A program made the translations under genes and the position numbers. Below the pieces are notes generated by a model, which searched no databases, had not been told where the DNA came from, and was given only the letters and a program-made list of their open reading frames with translations. Positions 55,545 to 64,000 of a stretch of 64,000 bases of DNA are shown here, piece after piece. The stretch lies in contig NZ_CP083370.1 of NCBI RefSeq assembly GCF_017488845.2, forward strand, positions 620,001 to 684,000, written 5' to 3'. The stretch's first letter is position 1. The number at the start of each line of letters is the position of its first letter. The stretch comes from Ensifer canadensis (GTDB taxonomy: Bacteria; Pseudomonadota; Alphaproteobacteria; Rhizobiales; Rhizobiaceae).

Positions 55545-56734
55545 GCTTTCTTCTGTTCCTTAACAGGAAGGGCGCGATCAAGAGTTGTCGCCAGCAGGAT
55601 GCAGGCGAGTGCGCCGATGCCGATGAAGGCCGCACCGGAAGTCCAGCCGTAAACTTCGATCGCGGTTCCGACAGCAACAGGTCCGACGAGCTGCCCGAGA
55701 TTGCTGCCTTGCATCAAGAGGCCCATCGCCATCGGTGCGGGCGCCGGGCTTGGCGACAGCATCGGTACGGTCGATATCAAGGTCGCAGGGATCAGTCCGC
55801 CAATCGCCGAAAATAGCACGCATGATGTAAACGTCAGCAAGTCACCCGACTGCGAAAGGAAGATCCAGAGGCCGGCAGCGCCCATCAGCGTGGCTACAGT
55901 GATAACCAGACGACCGCGGCCGACGCCGCGGGACAGCATGTGGCCGGCGGCAAGATTGCCGATGACGTTGGAAAGCGTGATGAGGGCACTGAGCACCCCA
56001 GCCGTTCCAAGCGCGACGAGCAGGATCGGCAGGAAGCTGGACAGGGTGAACGTCATAAGGCTGTAGAGGGCGAAAAGGGCGAAGAGCAGCACCGGCCCTC
56101 GGCTTTTCACCGTTGCGATCACGTCCGCGTGGAAGCCGCCAGCGGATGGGCGGGGCCTGCTCTGCGAGGGCGATATCGCTGCAATGATCGTCAACAGGCT
56201 GAGGAGCGCGACGAGGCCGTTGATCCACCAGATTGCCTGCCAGGAGGCAAACAGAGGACCCGTGAGCATCGCGATTGCCATGCCCGCCGGCATGAAGCAG
56301 CTCCAGACCGCAAAGACCAGATCACGCCGCCCGGAGCCGACAATGCGCATGAGGATCGCCGGACCGGCAACGACGACGAGCAGGAAACCGAACCCCTCGA
56401 AGATGCGGGACAGGATGAGCAGCGTGAAGTTCTGGCTCGCGGCACCGGTGATGATGCCGAGCAGGAGGATGCCCATGCCGACGCCGAGCATGCGCCGGTC
56501 GCCGATGGCCGCGACCATGGCTCCGGCCGGCATGCCGCCGACAACGCCGACGATCGCAAAGACGGAGGTAAGCCAGCCGAGTGCGGTCAGGTCGAGCCCG
56601 AGATCGGCCTGCAGCAGGGGGCCGGCGATCAGCCCCTTGCCCACCTGCATTGCGGCGACCATGCCGGCGGCAACGACCGCCGTTACTGCGGTCAAGCTGG
56701 TCCTTTCCGGGACGAAAGCGACGACCGTCGACAT
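55541..56734 (-). CDS. Major facilitator superfamily transporter
   Basis: 397 aa, 12 predicted membrane helices. The loop 2-3 motif GAMVAAIGDRRMLGVGMG and the QADLGLDLTALGWLTSVFAIVG start are typical of DHA1-type exporters. Its ATG shares a base with the wrbA stop, and the decayed hydrolase gene overlaps its end, so the three once formed one operon. Substrate unknown. Confidence 0.92.
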   Translation of the reverse strand: MSTVVAFVPERTSLTAVTAVVAAGMVAAMQVGKGLIAGPLLQADLGLDLTALGWLTSVFAIVGVVGGMPAGAMVAAIGDRRMLGVGMGILLLGIITGAASQNFTLLILSRIFEGFGFLLVVVAGPAILMRIVGSGRRDLVFAVWSCFMPAGMAIAMLTGPLFASWQAIWWINGLVALLSLLTIIAAISPSQSRPRPSAGGFHADVIATVKSRGPVLLFALFALYSLMTFTLSSFLPILLVALGTAGVLSALITLSNVIGNLAAGHMLSRGVGRGRLVITVATLMGAAGLWIFLSQSGDLLTFTSCVLFSAIGGLIPATLISTVPMLSPSPAPAPMAMGLLMQGSNLGQLVGPVAVGTAIEVYGWTSGAAFIGIGALACILLATTLDRALPVKEQKKA

Positions 56735-57366
56735 CAGGCCACCTCCGCCACACGCGCCCGGCCGGCGACCAGCGCCCGCGCCAGTTCGGCGACGTGGCGG
56801 CCCTGGAAGCGTGCACCCTCCAGATCGTTGGTGCTTGGCTGCCGGTCGCCGCCATTGCCGTCGTCGGCGAGCGTCGAGGCGCCATAGGGCGAGCCGCCGC
56901 TGATCTCATCCATGCGCATCTGGCCCTTGAAGCTGTAGGGCAGACCGGCGATCACCATGCCGAGATGCAGCAGCACCGTGTGTGTTGCCAGGATCGTCGA
57001 CTCCTGGCCGCCGTGCTGGCTGCCGGTCGAGGTGAAGACGCTGCCGATTTTTCCCACCAGCGCATCCCTGGCCCAGATGCCGCCCGCCTGATCGAGGAAG
57101 TTCTTCATCTGCGCGGCCATGTTACCGAACCGCGTCGGCGTGCCGATGATGATCGCGTCATAATCGGGCAGTTCGGCAACGCTTGCGGCGGGTGCGTCCT
57201 GGTCGCGCTTGTAGCCGGCATTGATGGCGACGGCTTCCGGTACGATCTCCGGCACCCGTTTCACCGCAACGCTGGCGCCTGCGGCCCGTGCGCCTTCCGC
57301 AACGGCTGCGGCCATGGTCTCGATGTGACCGTAGGAGGAGTAGTAAAGCACGAGGATCTTTGTCAT
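56734..57366 (-). CDS. wrbA: NAD(P)H:quinone oxidoreductase, WrbA type
   Basis: 210 aa flavodoxin-like enzyme. FMN loop [47 protein letters not shown] and [12 protein letters not shown] are all standard WrbA motifs. It reduces quinones by two electrons, so limiting radical formation. It leads the wrbA-MFS operon and diverges from a frameshifted LysR gene. Confidence 0.95.
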   Translation of the reverse strand: MTKILVLYYSSYGHIETMAAAVAEGARAAGASVAVKRVPEIVPEAVAINAGYKRDQDAPAASVAELPDYDAIIIGTPTRFGNMAAQMKNFLDQAGGIWARDALVGKIGSVFTSTGSQHGGQESTILATHTVLLHLGMVIAGLPYSFKGQMRMDEISGGSPYGASTLADDGNGGDRQPSTNDLEGARFQGRHVAELARALVAGRARVAEVA

Positions 57367-57496
57367 TTCCGGTTCCCTTGTTGCGCTTGCTTCGGTCTGC
57401 GGAGCGTTCGCGGCCGCTGATGTCAGGCAGGATGGGTGCTTTCATCGATCTGAAAAAGTGATATAAAATGCATCAAACTGATCTATGGAATCGATC

Positions 57497-58404
57497 ATGA
57501 TTGACGCCTTGACCCTGGACCAGATGCGGACTTTCGTGGTGGTTGCCGAAAGCGGCAGTTTTCGCTCCGGCGCTGCCGGCTGTCCCGCGTCCAGTCTGCC
57601 GTCAGCCACGCCATCGCCAATCTCGAGGCCGGGCTCGGGGTTTCCTTGTTCGATCGCTCCGGCCACCGGCCGGTGCTGACACCCGAAGGCCAGGCTCTGC
57701 TTGCCAATGCGCGCGATATCCTGTTGCGCGTCGATGCCATGCGTGCCCGCGCCCGCGGCCTCGGCGAGGGCATCGAGCTGGAACTGTCGCTGATCGTCGA
57801 TACGCTGTTTCCGATTGTGACCGTCGGCGCTGCACTGAAGGAAATGCGGGTGGCCTTTCCCTCGGTTGCCATCAGGCTTTCGGTTTCGCCGCTCGGCGGC
57901 CCGCTCGATGGCCTGATCGAGCGACGCTTCACGCTCGGGATCATGGTGGGTGAAGATTTTCGCGATCCGGCGATCGGCCGGCAGGCGCTGACGGACGTCC
58001 AGCTGATCGCGGTGGTGGCCGCGCAGCATCCGCTGGGTCTGAACGCCGTCAACGGCGTGCTCGGCAGCCCGGAGCTCGCCGACCATCTGCAGATCGTCCA
58101 GTCGGATCCCTCGCAGCGATCGGAGGGGCGCGACTTCGGCGTGCTTTCGCCGCAGACCTGCCGAGTCAGCAACCAGGATACCAAACATGCGATGATCCTG
58201 GCGGGGCTCGGCTGGGGGCGGTTGCCGCTGTGGCAGGTGGAGCGCGATCTCGCCGAGGGCCGGCTCGTTCGCTTGCCTACGGCCTCGCTCGGCCGCAACA
58301 GCCAGGTCGCCGCCGAGGCCTATCTCGTGCACCGGATCGACGAGCCGCTCGGGCCGGCGGCGCGTGTTTTTGGCGACGCGCTTACCCGACTTTGTCGGCG
58401 CTGA
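57497..58404 (+). pseudogene. LysR-family regulator gene with a 1-base deletion
   Basis: The frame starts normally (MIDALTLDQMRTFVVVAESGS FRSGAA) and then shifts at about 57575-57578. In the next frame it continues exactly as expected: RLSRVQSAVSHAIANLEAGL, SLFDRSGHRPVLTPEGQ, and a complete effector domain to 58404. One C missing from a CCC run would explain it. The break is in the DNA-binding helix. It diverges from wrbA and would be its regulator. It may be a true pseudogene, a strain-specific lesion or a sequence error. Confidence 0.88.
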
Positions 58405-58413
58405 CGGCCGCGC

Positions 58414-59574
58414 CTATCTCCTGCCGGCGACGGCGAATATCAGCGTGAACATGACCAGTACCATGCCGACCCCGAGCGGACCGGCAGTGGGATTGATCAG
58501 CGCCATGAGAAAGCCGGTGGCGCCCGATCCGGCCGCGCTGCCGGCAGCATAGGCCAGCGAAAAGGCGGCACTGCCAGCCACCAGCATGCTGCCGCGATAT
58601 TGCTCGCCGAGCATGGTCAGCGCTGCCGTGTAGAGGGCGAAGCTGGCAGCGCCGATCAGCGCGAACAGCGCCAGCAAGAGCGGTGCCGACGTCACCAACG
58701 GAATGGCGAGATAGCCGGTTGCCGCCACCGCGGCTGCAGTAATCGCCACCCGCCGACGCGGCAACTTGTCGAGCAAGACACCAATGAAGGGCTGCGCCAG
58801 TGCCGTCGGCACCGCAAGCACCGTCACGCTCAACGCCGCGAAGGCCTGACTGTGGCCGGACTTGACGAAATAGACCGGCATCGCCGAGATCGCCGCAATA
58901 TCGGCAAAGCCGAACATCAGCACCATCAGGATCAGGGTCGGCGCGTGCCGGAAGAACGCGAACAGATCGCGCGTCGAAGATGGCTCCGGCCGCGTCCGCG
59001 CGCCCATCGTCAGAAGGCCGGTGAGGAAGGCGACGAGCGCGATATAGATCGCCAGCAACGCAAAGCCGAGCCCGCCGCTGGTGCCGAGAAGCGGGATCGC
59101 CAGCGGCCCGGCGGCAAAGCCGCCGCACATGCCGGCGCCGTAGAGGCCGGATACCCGGCCGCGCAGCCGGTCCGGGCAGGCGGTGTTGAGCCAGGCTTCG
59201 CCCAGCATGAAGACCATACTGACGAAGAAGCCGAGCGCGAAGCGGGCGATGAACCAGACCGGAAGCGAGGAGGTGGACGCAAGTGTTGCGAGGCAGAGGG
59301 AACAGCCGCAGAGGCTGGCGATGATCAGCTTGTCTGCGGAGGCAAGTCGCGTCAGATGCCCGAGCAGCAGGGTCGCCGCGGCAAGGCCGGCGGCAAAGCC
59401 CATGGCATTGAGACCGATCGTGGCGGCCGAGACGCCGCGGCCTTCCAGCGACAGCGAAATCAAGGGATAGGTGAGCCCTTGCGCGACGGAAAAGGCGGTA
59501 ACGCCAAGCACGACGGCGATGATGGCCGGCCAATCCGGAGCGATGTCGCCCACCTCAACGGTTTTCGACGTCAT
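58414..59574 (-). CDS. MFS transporter (YcaD-like)
   Basis: 386 aa, 12 helices. GLTYPLISLSLEGRGVSAATIGLNA and GEAWLNTACPDRLRGRVSGLYG are typical of the YcaD/DHA1 branch. The ATG at 59574 has GGGAGGGG upstream; the frame to 59640 crosses a palindrome and is unsupported. Convergent with the frameshifted LysR gene. Substrate unknown. Confidence 0.92.
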   Translation of the reverse strand: MTSKTVEVGDIAPDWPAIIAVVLGVTAFSVAQGLTYPLISLSLEGRGVSAATIGLNAMGFAAGLAAATLLLGHLTRLASADKLIIASLCGCSLCLATLASTSSLPVWFIARFALGFFVSMVFMLGEAWLNTACPDRLRGRVSGLYGAGMCGGFAAGPLAIPLLGTSGGLGFALLAIYIALVAFLTGLLTMGARTRPEPSSTRDLFAFFRHAPTLILMVLMFGFADIAAISAMPVYFVKSGHSQAFAALSVTVLAVPTALAQPFIGVLLDKLPRRRVAITAAAVAATGYLAIPLVTSAPLLLALFALIGAASFALYTAALTMLGEQYRGSMLVAGSAAFSLAYAAGSAAGSGATGFLMALINPTAGPLGVGMVLVMFTLIFAVAGRR

Positions 59575-59598
59575 CGGCCCCTCCCATCGACAGTGCGT

Positions 59599-59632
59599 CC
59601 CCTGGGGAGATCGGCATCGATCTCCCCAGGGG
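59599..59632. repeat. Perfect 14-bp inverted repeat upstream of the MFS gene
   Basis: CCCCTGGGGAGATC-ggcatc-GATCTCCCCAGGGG. It lies 25 bases before the MFS start codon, in its 5' leader, and 62 bases after the stop of the aldo/keto reductase gene. It may be a terminator (no T run), an operator or a repeat copy. Confidence 0.85.
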
Positions 59633-59693
59633 ATCTGCATAGATCATCCGCCGCCGGTTTGGAACTCGACCGGCGGCGGATCGGCAACTATTG

Positions 59694-60530
59694 TCAGGCG
59701 GCCTTGTCCCACACCGGCGACAGACCCTCGGGGCTGACGATGCGGCCGTCCGGACGGGCGAGGCCATGGATCGCCGCCATCTCGCCGTCACCAAGCGCGA
59801 AGTCGAAGATGTCGAAGTTTTCCTTCAGGCGCTCGATCGTTGCTGTCTTCGACAGGGTGATGACATCCTTCTGCTGCACCAGCCAGCGCAGCGTCACCTG
59901 CGCCGCGGTCTTGCCGTGGCGCGCACCGATGTCCTTCAGCAGCGGATCGTTCGGGATCTTGCCGTTGGCCATGGCGTAGTAGGCTGTGATCGACATGCCG
60001 TGCTTGCGGGCCGTGGCGAGCACCTTCGTCTGGTCGAGATAGGGATGGTATTCCACCTGGTTGGTGGCAACAGGCGCGTCGCTGAGTTTCACCGCCTCTT
60101 CCATCTGGGCGGTGTTGAAGTTGCTGACGCCGATGTGGCGGACCTTGCCGGCCTTGTGCACTTCATTCAGTGCGCCGATGCGCTCGGCCATCGGCACGTC
60201 GCTACCACCCGGCCAATGCAGGAGAAGCAGGTCGACGTGATCCGTCTTGAGCTTCATCAGGCTCTCGTCGACAGAGGCGAGAAAATCGCGATGGGCATAT
60301 TTGTCGACCCAGACCTTGGTGGTGAGGAAGATATCGGCGCGGGCGATACCCGATTTGTGGATGGCTTCGCCGACTTCAGCCTCGTTGCCGTAGATCTGGG
60401 CGGTATCGACGTGGTGGAAGCCGAGCTTCAGCGCTTCCGGCAGCACGCGCAGCACGTCGGCACCGGGCATGCGAAAGGTGCCGAAGCCGAGCGCCGGGAT
60501 GTTGGCGCCGTTGGAATTGACCGAATGCAT
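59694..60530 (-). CDS. Aldo/keto reductase
   Basis: 278 aa. NADPH-dependent oxidoreductase of the AKR5-like branch: IPALGFGTFRM, Asp/Tyr/Lys of the active site in HHVDTAQIYGNE and FLTTKVW, LLLLHWPGG with the His, and IGVSNFNTAQMEEA. AAGGAG precedes the ATG at 60530. It follows the MFS gene at 60618 on the same strand after an 87-base gap and may be cotranscribed with it. Confidence 0.95.
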   Translation of the reverse strand: MHSVNSNGANIPALGFGTFRMPGADVLRVLPEALKLGFHHVDTAQIYGNEAEVGEAIHKSGIARADIFLTTKVWVDKYAHRDFLASVDESLMKLKTDHVDLLLLHWPGGSDVPMAERIGALNEVHKAGKVRHIGVSNFNTAQMEEAVKLSDAPVATNQVEYHPYLDQTKVLATARKHGMSITAYYAMANGKIPNDPLLKDIGARHGKTAAQVTLRWLVQQKDVITLSKTATIERLKENFDIFDFALGDGEMAAIHGLARPDGRIVSPEGLSPVWDKAA

Positions 60531-60617
60531 GTGGGAACTCCTTGTTTTTGCAGAACGCCCGGCCATCGGCCGGGCGGGAAAGAGGCGAGGGTATAGGTGG
60601 GCCAGTTGGCCGCTTGG

Positions 60618-61799
60618 TCAAGCCGGCTGGGCGACTGTTTCTGCCTTGCGATCGAGTGCGCCGCTCAGAAGCGTCAGCAGCAGCGCGCCAACGACCAGAA
60701 CGGAACCGACGACCGGCGTCATGCCGAGGCCAAGCGACGAGGCAACGATGACGCCGCCAAGCCAGGCGCCGATGGCGATACCGAGGTTGAAGGCGGCAAT
60801 GTTGAGCGCCGAGGCGACGTCGACAGCGCCGGGCCGATGCTGCTTGGCAAGCTGCACGACGTAGAGCTGCAGGCCGGGCACGGTGGCGAACGACAGGAAG
60901 CCGAGGCTTGCCAGTGTCACCAGCGTCAGGACTTGCGACGTGGCCGTGAAGGTGAAGAGCACAAGGACGACGGCTTGAGCAAGGAAGAGGCCAACCAGCG
61001 CCTTCACCGGATCGCGGTTGGCGATCTTGCCGCCGGCGATGTTGCCGATCGCGATCGCGACGCCGTAGAGCACCAGGATCAGGCTGACGGCGCCTTCGGA
61101 AAAGCCGGTGATTTCCTGCAGGATCGGCGCCAGGAAGGTGAAGGCGACGAAGGTACCGCCATAGCCGAGCGCGGTCATGGCGAAGACGATCAGCAGCCGA
61201 CCAGAGCCGAGAACGCGCACCTGGTCGATCAACCTTGCCGGCGGCGCCTTGGTCAGCGTGTTTGGCAGCAGCGTGGCGATGGCGGCAAGCGCTATGACTC
61301 CAAGCCCGGTGACAGCCCAGAATGTGGCGCGCCAGCCGAAGGTCTGGCCGATCCAGGTGCCGAGCGGCACGCCGGTGACGATGGCGACCGTCAGGCCCAT
61401 GAACATCATGGCAATGGCCGAGGCACGGCGATCCTCGGGCACGAGGTCGGCGGCAATGGTCGAGCCGACGGAGAAGAAGACGCCGTGGGCGAAGGCGGAA
61501 ATCACGCGGGCAATGAGCAGAGGCTCGTAGCTCGGCGCCAGTGCCGCCGCGGCGTTGCCGATGATGAACAGCGCCATCAGTCCGACCAGCAGCGGCTTGC
61601 GCTCGATCCGGCCGGTGAGCGCCGTCAGGATCGGTGCGCCGAAGGTGACGCCGAGCGCGTAGACGCTGACGATGAGGCCGGCAAGCGGCAGGGTGATGTT
61701 GAGATCGTCGGCAACCGTCGGCAGCAGGCCGACGATGACGAACTCGGTGGTTCCGATCGCATAGGCCGCGATCGTCAATGCGAAGAGTGCAATGGGCAT
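60618..61799 (-). CDS. MFS transporter (DHA1, AraJ/YdhP-like)
   Basis: 393 aa, 12 helices. It begins LFALTIAAYAIGTTEFVIVGLLPTVADDL and has GAPILTALTGRIERKPLLVGLM, typical of small-molecule exporters in this branch. It diverges from the LysR gene at 61939, its probable regulator, with a symmetric site in the gap. Substrate unknown. Confidence 0.94.
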   Translation of the reverse strand: MPIALFALTIAAYAIGTTEFVIVGLLPTVADDLNITLPLAGLIVSVYALGVTFGAPILTALTGRIERKPLLVGLMALFIIGNAAAALAPSYEPLLIARVISAFAHGVFFSVGSTIAADLVPEDRRASAIAMMFMGLTVAIVTGVPLGTWIGQTFGWRATFWAVTGLGVIALAAIATLLPNTLTKAPPARLIDQVRVLGSGRLLIVFAMTALGYGGTFVAFTFLAPILQEITGFSEGAVSLILVLYGVAIAIGNIAGGKIANRDPVKALVGLFLAQAVVLVLFTFTATSQVLTLVTLASLGFLSFATVPGLQLYVVQLAKQHRPGAVDVASALNIAAFNLGIAIGAWLGGVIVASSLGLGMTPVVGSVLVVGALLLTLLSGALDRKAETVAQPA

Positions 61800-61890
61800 G
61801 ACAAGACCTTTTCCCGTCCGGCTGGGAGGACCGGGCGTTTTGGTGTTGATGTGTTCGACGGGAATATGAGGGTGGAGAGCTTGCGCGATA

Positions 61891-61906
61891 ATCCGTATAA
61901 TCGGAT
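61891..61906. promoter_or_regulatory. Inverted repeat between MFS and LysR genes
   Basis: ATCCG-TATAAT-CGGAT in the 139-base divergent gap, 33 bases from the LysR start. It is a reasonable LysR-type site or a site overlapping the promoter. Confidence 0.5.
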
Positions 61907-61938
61907 AAACGGCTGTGAACTGAATTCATAGGTGAGTG

Positions 61939-62832
61939 ATGGACAACCGCGCCGGTGAAATGGAGGTCTTCGTCGCCGTCTGCGAAACGCGCAGCTTTTC
62001 TGCCGCCGGCCGGCGGCTGAGGCTATCGCCATCTGCGGTCAGCAAGCTGGTCACCCGGATCGAGGATCGGCTGGGCACGCGCCTGCTGGTGCGCTCGACC
62101 CGGTCCCTGCAATTAACGCCGGAGGGTGAAGTCTACCTGCAACGCGCCCAACGCATTCTGACCGAGATCGCCGAGACCGAGCAACTGGTTGCGGCCGGCG
62201 GCCGGCTCTCTCCCCGCGGGCTTCTGCGCATCAACGCATCGGTCGGCTTCGGCGAGCGCTACATCCTGCCGCTCGCGCCGGAATTTCTCGAACGTTATCC
62301 GGAGGTGCGCCTCGATCTGACCCTGACGGGCAGCCTGATCGACGTGGTCGGCGAACGGGCCGACGTGGCGATCCGCACTGGCCCCTTGCGCGATTCGTCG
62401 CTGAAGGCGCGCAAGCTGATGGAGAGCCGGCCGGTGGTGATCGCGTCACCGGCCTATCTGGCCAGACACGGCGTGCCGCAGACGCCTGCCGACCTGGAAA
62501 ATCACAATTGCATTCGCTTCAACTTCCGCCGCAGCGTCGACGAGTGGGCCTTCCGTGCCCCCGGCCAAACTTCGGCCGAGCTTCTGTCGGTCTTCGGAAA
62601 TCTGCAGGTCTCGAGCGGCGCGATCGTCCAGCAGCTTTGTCTCGCCGGTGTCGGCATCGGCCGTATCGGCCGCTTCCACGCTGAGCCGGACTTGGCCGCG
62701 GGACGGCTGGTTGCGTTGCTGGAGGATTATCGGCCGGACGAGATCGAAACGGTCTACGCCGTCTATGCCGGCCATGAACATCTCGCGGCCCGCATCCGCG
62801 CCTTCATCGACTTCCTGGCCGAACGGATCTGA
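61939..62832 (+). CDS. LysR-family transcriptional regulator
   Basis: 297 aa. N-terminal HTH SFSAAGRRLRLSPSAVSKLVTRIEDRLGTRLLVRSTRSLQL and a full effector domain. The GTG at 61936 and ATG at 61939 are adjacent; the ATG has AGGTGAG upstream. It diverges from the MFS gene, the usual arrangement for a LysR gene controlling an exporter. Confidence 0.94.
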   Translation: MDNRAGEMEVFVAVCETRSFSAAGRRLRLSPSAVSKLVTRIEDRLGTRLLVRSTRSLQLTPEGEVYLQRAQRILTEIAETEQLVAAGGRLSPRGLLRINASVGFGERYILPLAPEFLERYPEVRLDLTLTGSLIDVVGERADVAIRTGPLRDSSLKARKLMESRPVVIASPAYLARHGVPQTPADLENHNCIRFNFRRSVDEWAFRAPGQTSAELLSVFGNLQVSSGAIVQQLCLAGVGIGRIGRFHAEPDLAAGRLVALLEDYRPDEIETVYAVYAGHEHLAARIRAFIDFLAERI

Positions 62833-62857
62833 TGCATGGCCCGCGGGATGGTGTGTC

Positions 62858-63631
62858 TTAGTCGGCCTTGACGGCGACGACGAAGAACCTGGGAAAGCGC
62901 AACAGCACCCGGCCGTCGCTCATCGCCGGATAGGCGTCACGGATCCGGTCGGTATAGGCTGCAGCAAAGGCGTCGCGTCGCTCAGGCGGCAGCGCATCGA
63001 GATAGGGGCGCAGGCCCGTGCCCTTGACCCATTCGACGATCGCTTTGGTGTTCGCCAGCCGGTGATAGTAGATCGTGTGCCAGACCTCGATATGGGGCGC
63101 ATGGCGCGACAGACGCTCGACATAGACAGTCGGTGCCGGCAACGCATTGCGGCGGATCGTCCGGCCCTCGAAGGCATCGGCGAAGTCGGCGCTGCGGGCC
63201 GTTTCTTCCATCAGCAGATGGGTCGGTTGGTCGATATTGTCGGGCATCTGCACCGCCAGCGTACCGCCGGGCGCAAGCGAAGCGGTCAGCCGTTCCAGCA
63301 CGTCGAGGTGATCGGGCAGCCACTGGAAGACGGCATTGGCGAAGAATAGCGACGCGCCCTTCGGCGGCACCCAGGTCGCCAGGTCAGCCTTCTCGAAGGT
63401 CAGGCCCGGCAACCGCTTGGCGGCGGCCAGCAGCATGTTTTCGTCGCTGTCGAGGCCGGAAAGGGAGGCGTCCGCAAATCGCTGGTGGATCAGTTCGGTC
63501 GAATTTCCCGGGCCGCAGCCAAGATCGAAGGCAGGACCGGAGGGCAGGTCCGGAACCTGCGCCAGCAGATCGCGTGCCGGCCGCGTGCGTTCGTCTTCGA
63601 ATTTCAGGTATTGCGACGCCGACCAAGCCAT
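62858..63631 (-). CDS. tam: Trans-aconitate 2-methyltransferase
   Basis: 257 aa SAM-dependent enzyme. It starts [23 protein letters not shown] as in Tam, with SAM motif [14 protein letters not shown] and the family region [13 protein letters not shown]. It methylates trans-aconitate, a by-product that inhibits aconitase. It follows the haloacid dehalogenase gene by 12 bases and is probably cotranscribed. Confidence 0.95.
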   Translation of the reverse strand: MAWSASQYLKFEDERTRPARDLLAQVPDLPSGPAFDLGCGPGNSTELIHQRFADASLSGLDSDENMLLAAAKRLPGLTFEKADLATWVPPKGASLFFANAVFQWLPDHLDVLERLTASLAPGGTLAVQMPDNIDQPTHLLMEETARSADFADAFEGRTIRRNALPAPTVYVERLSRHAPHIEVWHTIYYHRLANTKAIVEWVKGTGLRPYLDALPPERRDAFAAAYTDRIRDAYPAMSDGRVLLRFPRFFVVAVKAD

Positions 63632-63643
63632 TGAGACAAAACC

Positions 63644-64000
63644 TCAGATACCGAATTGCAGACTTTCGAGCGAAGGCAGGATCAACGCCGGCCCCTGGTC
63701 ACGATATTCGTCAGGCATGTCGGCCCGGTTGATCCAGACCGTGCGGAAGCCGAACTTCGTCGCCCCTGCAATGTCCCAGCGGTTTGACGACTGGAAGGAA
63801 ACCGCATGCGGGTAAAGCCGATAGCGCGTGGTGACGAGATCATAGACCGCTGGTGCCGCCTTGTAGGTCTTCACCGTGTCGACGGAGAAGACGTCGTCGA
63901 TGACGATCTCGAGCGCTGCATTGTGCACCGCTGCAGCCAGCATATCAGGTGAACCGTTGGAAAGGATCGCGAGCCGCGCTCCGCGCTCCTTCAGCCCTTT
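63644..64000 (-). CDS. Haloacid dehalogenase, type II (N-terminus cut off by the window)
   Basis: The last 118 codons are visible and the 5' part lies beyond the right edge. ILSNGSPDML (motif II Ser), VKTYKAAPAVYDLV (motif III Lys), FQSSNRWDIAGATKFGF and VWINR are the conserved features of L-2-haloacid dehalogenases, which release halide from 2-halo acids. The nucleophile Asp is outside the window. It lies upstream of tam on the same strand. Confidence 0.93.
   Translation of the reverse strand, partial: KGLKERGARLAILSNGSPDMLAAAVHNAALEIVIDDVFSVDTVKTYKAAPAVYDLVTTRYRLYPHAVSFQSSNRWDIAGATKFGFRTVWINRADMPDEYRDQGPALILPSLESLQFGI

Noticed and set aside
54826..55677. 283-codon minus-strand frame
   Set aside because: It only joins parts of the decayed MBL gene, a repeat and the MFS gene end in a wrong frame. 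Only the PTPGHTAG segment is meaningful, and it is covered by the pseudogene entry.
60376..61931. Very long frames on both strands around the AKR and MFS genes
   Set aside because: Low-complexity Arg/Ala/His-rich shadows of the MFS and AKR genes.

Overview
The window looks like ordinary chromosomal DNA of a GC-rich alphaproteobacterium of the Rhizobiaceae, most like Ensifer/Sinorhizobium. The reasons are a betI-betC-betB-betA cluster with a choline sulfatase gene, a cysH-cysD-cysN cluster with a reductase that looks APS-specific, a pyruvate phosphate dikinase, a rhizobial-type L-asparaginase, and several families of short palindromic intergenic repeats. Coding density is high. No phage, plasmid, transposase, integrase, CRISPR or secretion genes are visible.

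Layout. 1-10 kb: start of an exported caspase-like protein, a membrane-anchored AraC regulator facing an exported protein, ppdK, small envelope proteins, a DUF1499 protein, and a four-gene run on the minus strand (cupin, metallo-beta-lactamase-fold hydrolase, DCC-family protein, DUF4166). 10-16.7 kb: tRNA-Gln, a diguanylate cyclase, lipoproteins, tRNA-Pro, a BASS-family transporter and small proteins. 16.8-20.1 kb: sulfate assimilation (cysHDN). 20.5-23.2 kb: DUF6152/DUF6644 pair, a flavodoxin-like protein and an ECF41-type sigma factor preceded by a coupled 37-codon ORF. 23.3-28.9 kb: betICBA, which turns choline-O-sulfate and choline into glycine betaine. 28.9-31.8 kb: HdeD-like protein and an EAL-CBS-GGDEF protein. 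31.8-34.3 kb: a second BetI-like regulator diverging from an orphan ChoX-like binding protein that is translationally coupled to an alpha/beta hydrolase; this is the most interesting unit here. 34.3-45 kb: quinone oxidoreductase, a small isolated transcript candidate, asparaginase, a DeoR regulator with a DUF4406 gene, a DUF4198 protein with a Zur-like box, glutathione transferases, bestrophin, and a LysR regulator. 45.3-50.7 kb: PepSY membrane protein, a PAS-GAF-GGDEF-EAL protein and an L,D-transpeptidase. 50.8-57.4 kb: ohrR/ohr, PhnA-type protein, a HerA-like ATPase, a DUF2267-like protein, and an MFS/wrbA pair ending in a decayed hydrolase gene. 57.4-64 kb: a frameshifted LysR gene, two MFS exporters, an aldo/keto reductase, a LysR gene, tam and a truncated haloacid dehalogenase.

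Themes. Sulfur and quaternary-amine supply recur: cysHDN, betC (which releases sulfate from choline sulfate), betAB, and a ChoX-like protein. Three cyclic-di-GMP proteins lie within 40 kb. Palindromic repeats are frequent; copies of one family supply the stop codon of two intact genes and one pseudogene. Several genes are visibly broken: an MBL-fold hydrolase, a LysR regulator, and probably a small membrane protein. I see no convincing large undescribed defence or biosynthetic system. The best new leads are the choX-like/hydrolase unit, the short coupled ORFs and the repeat-supplied stop codons.
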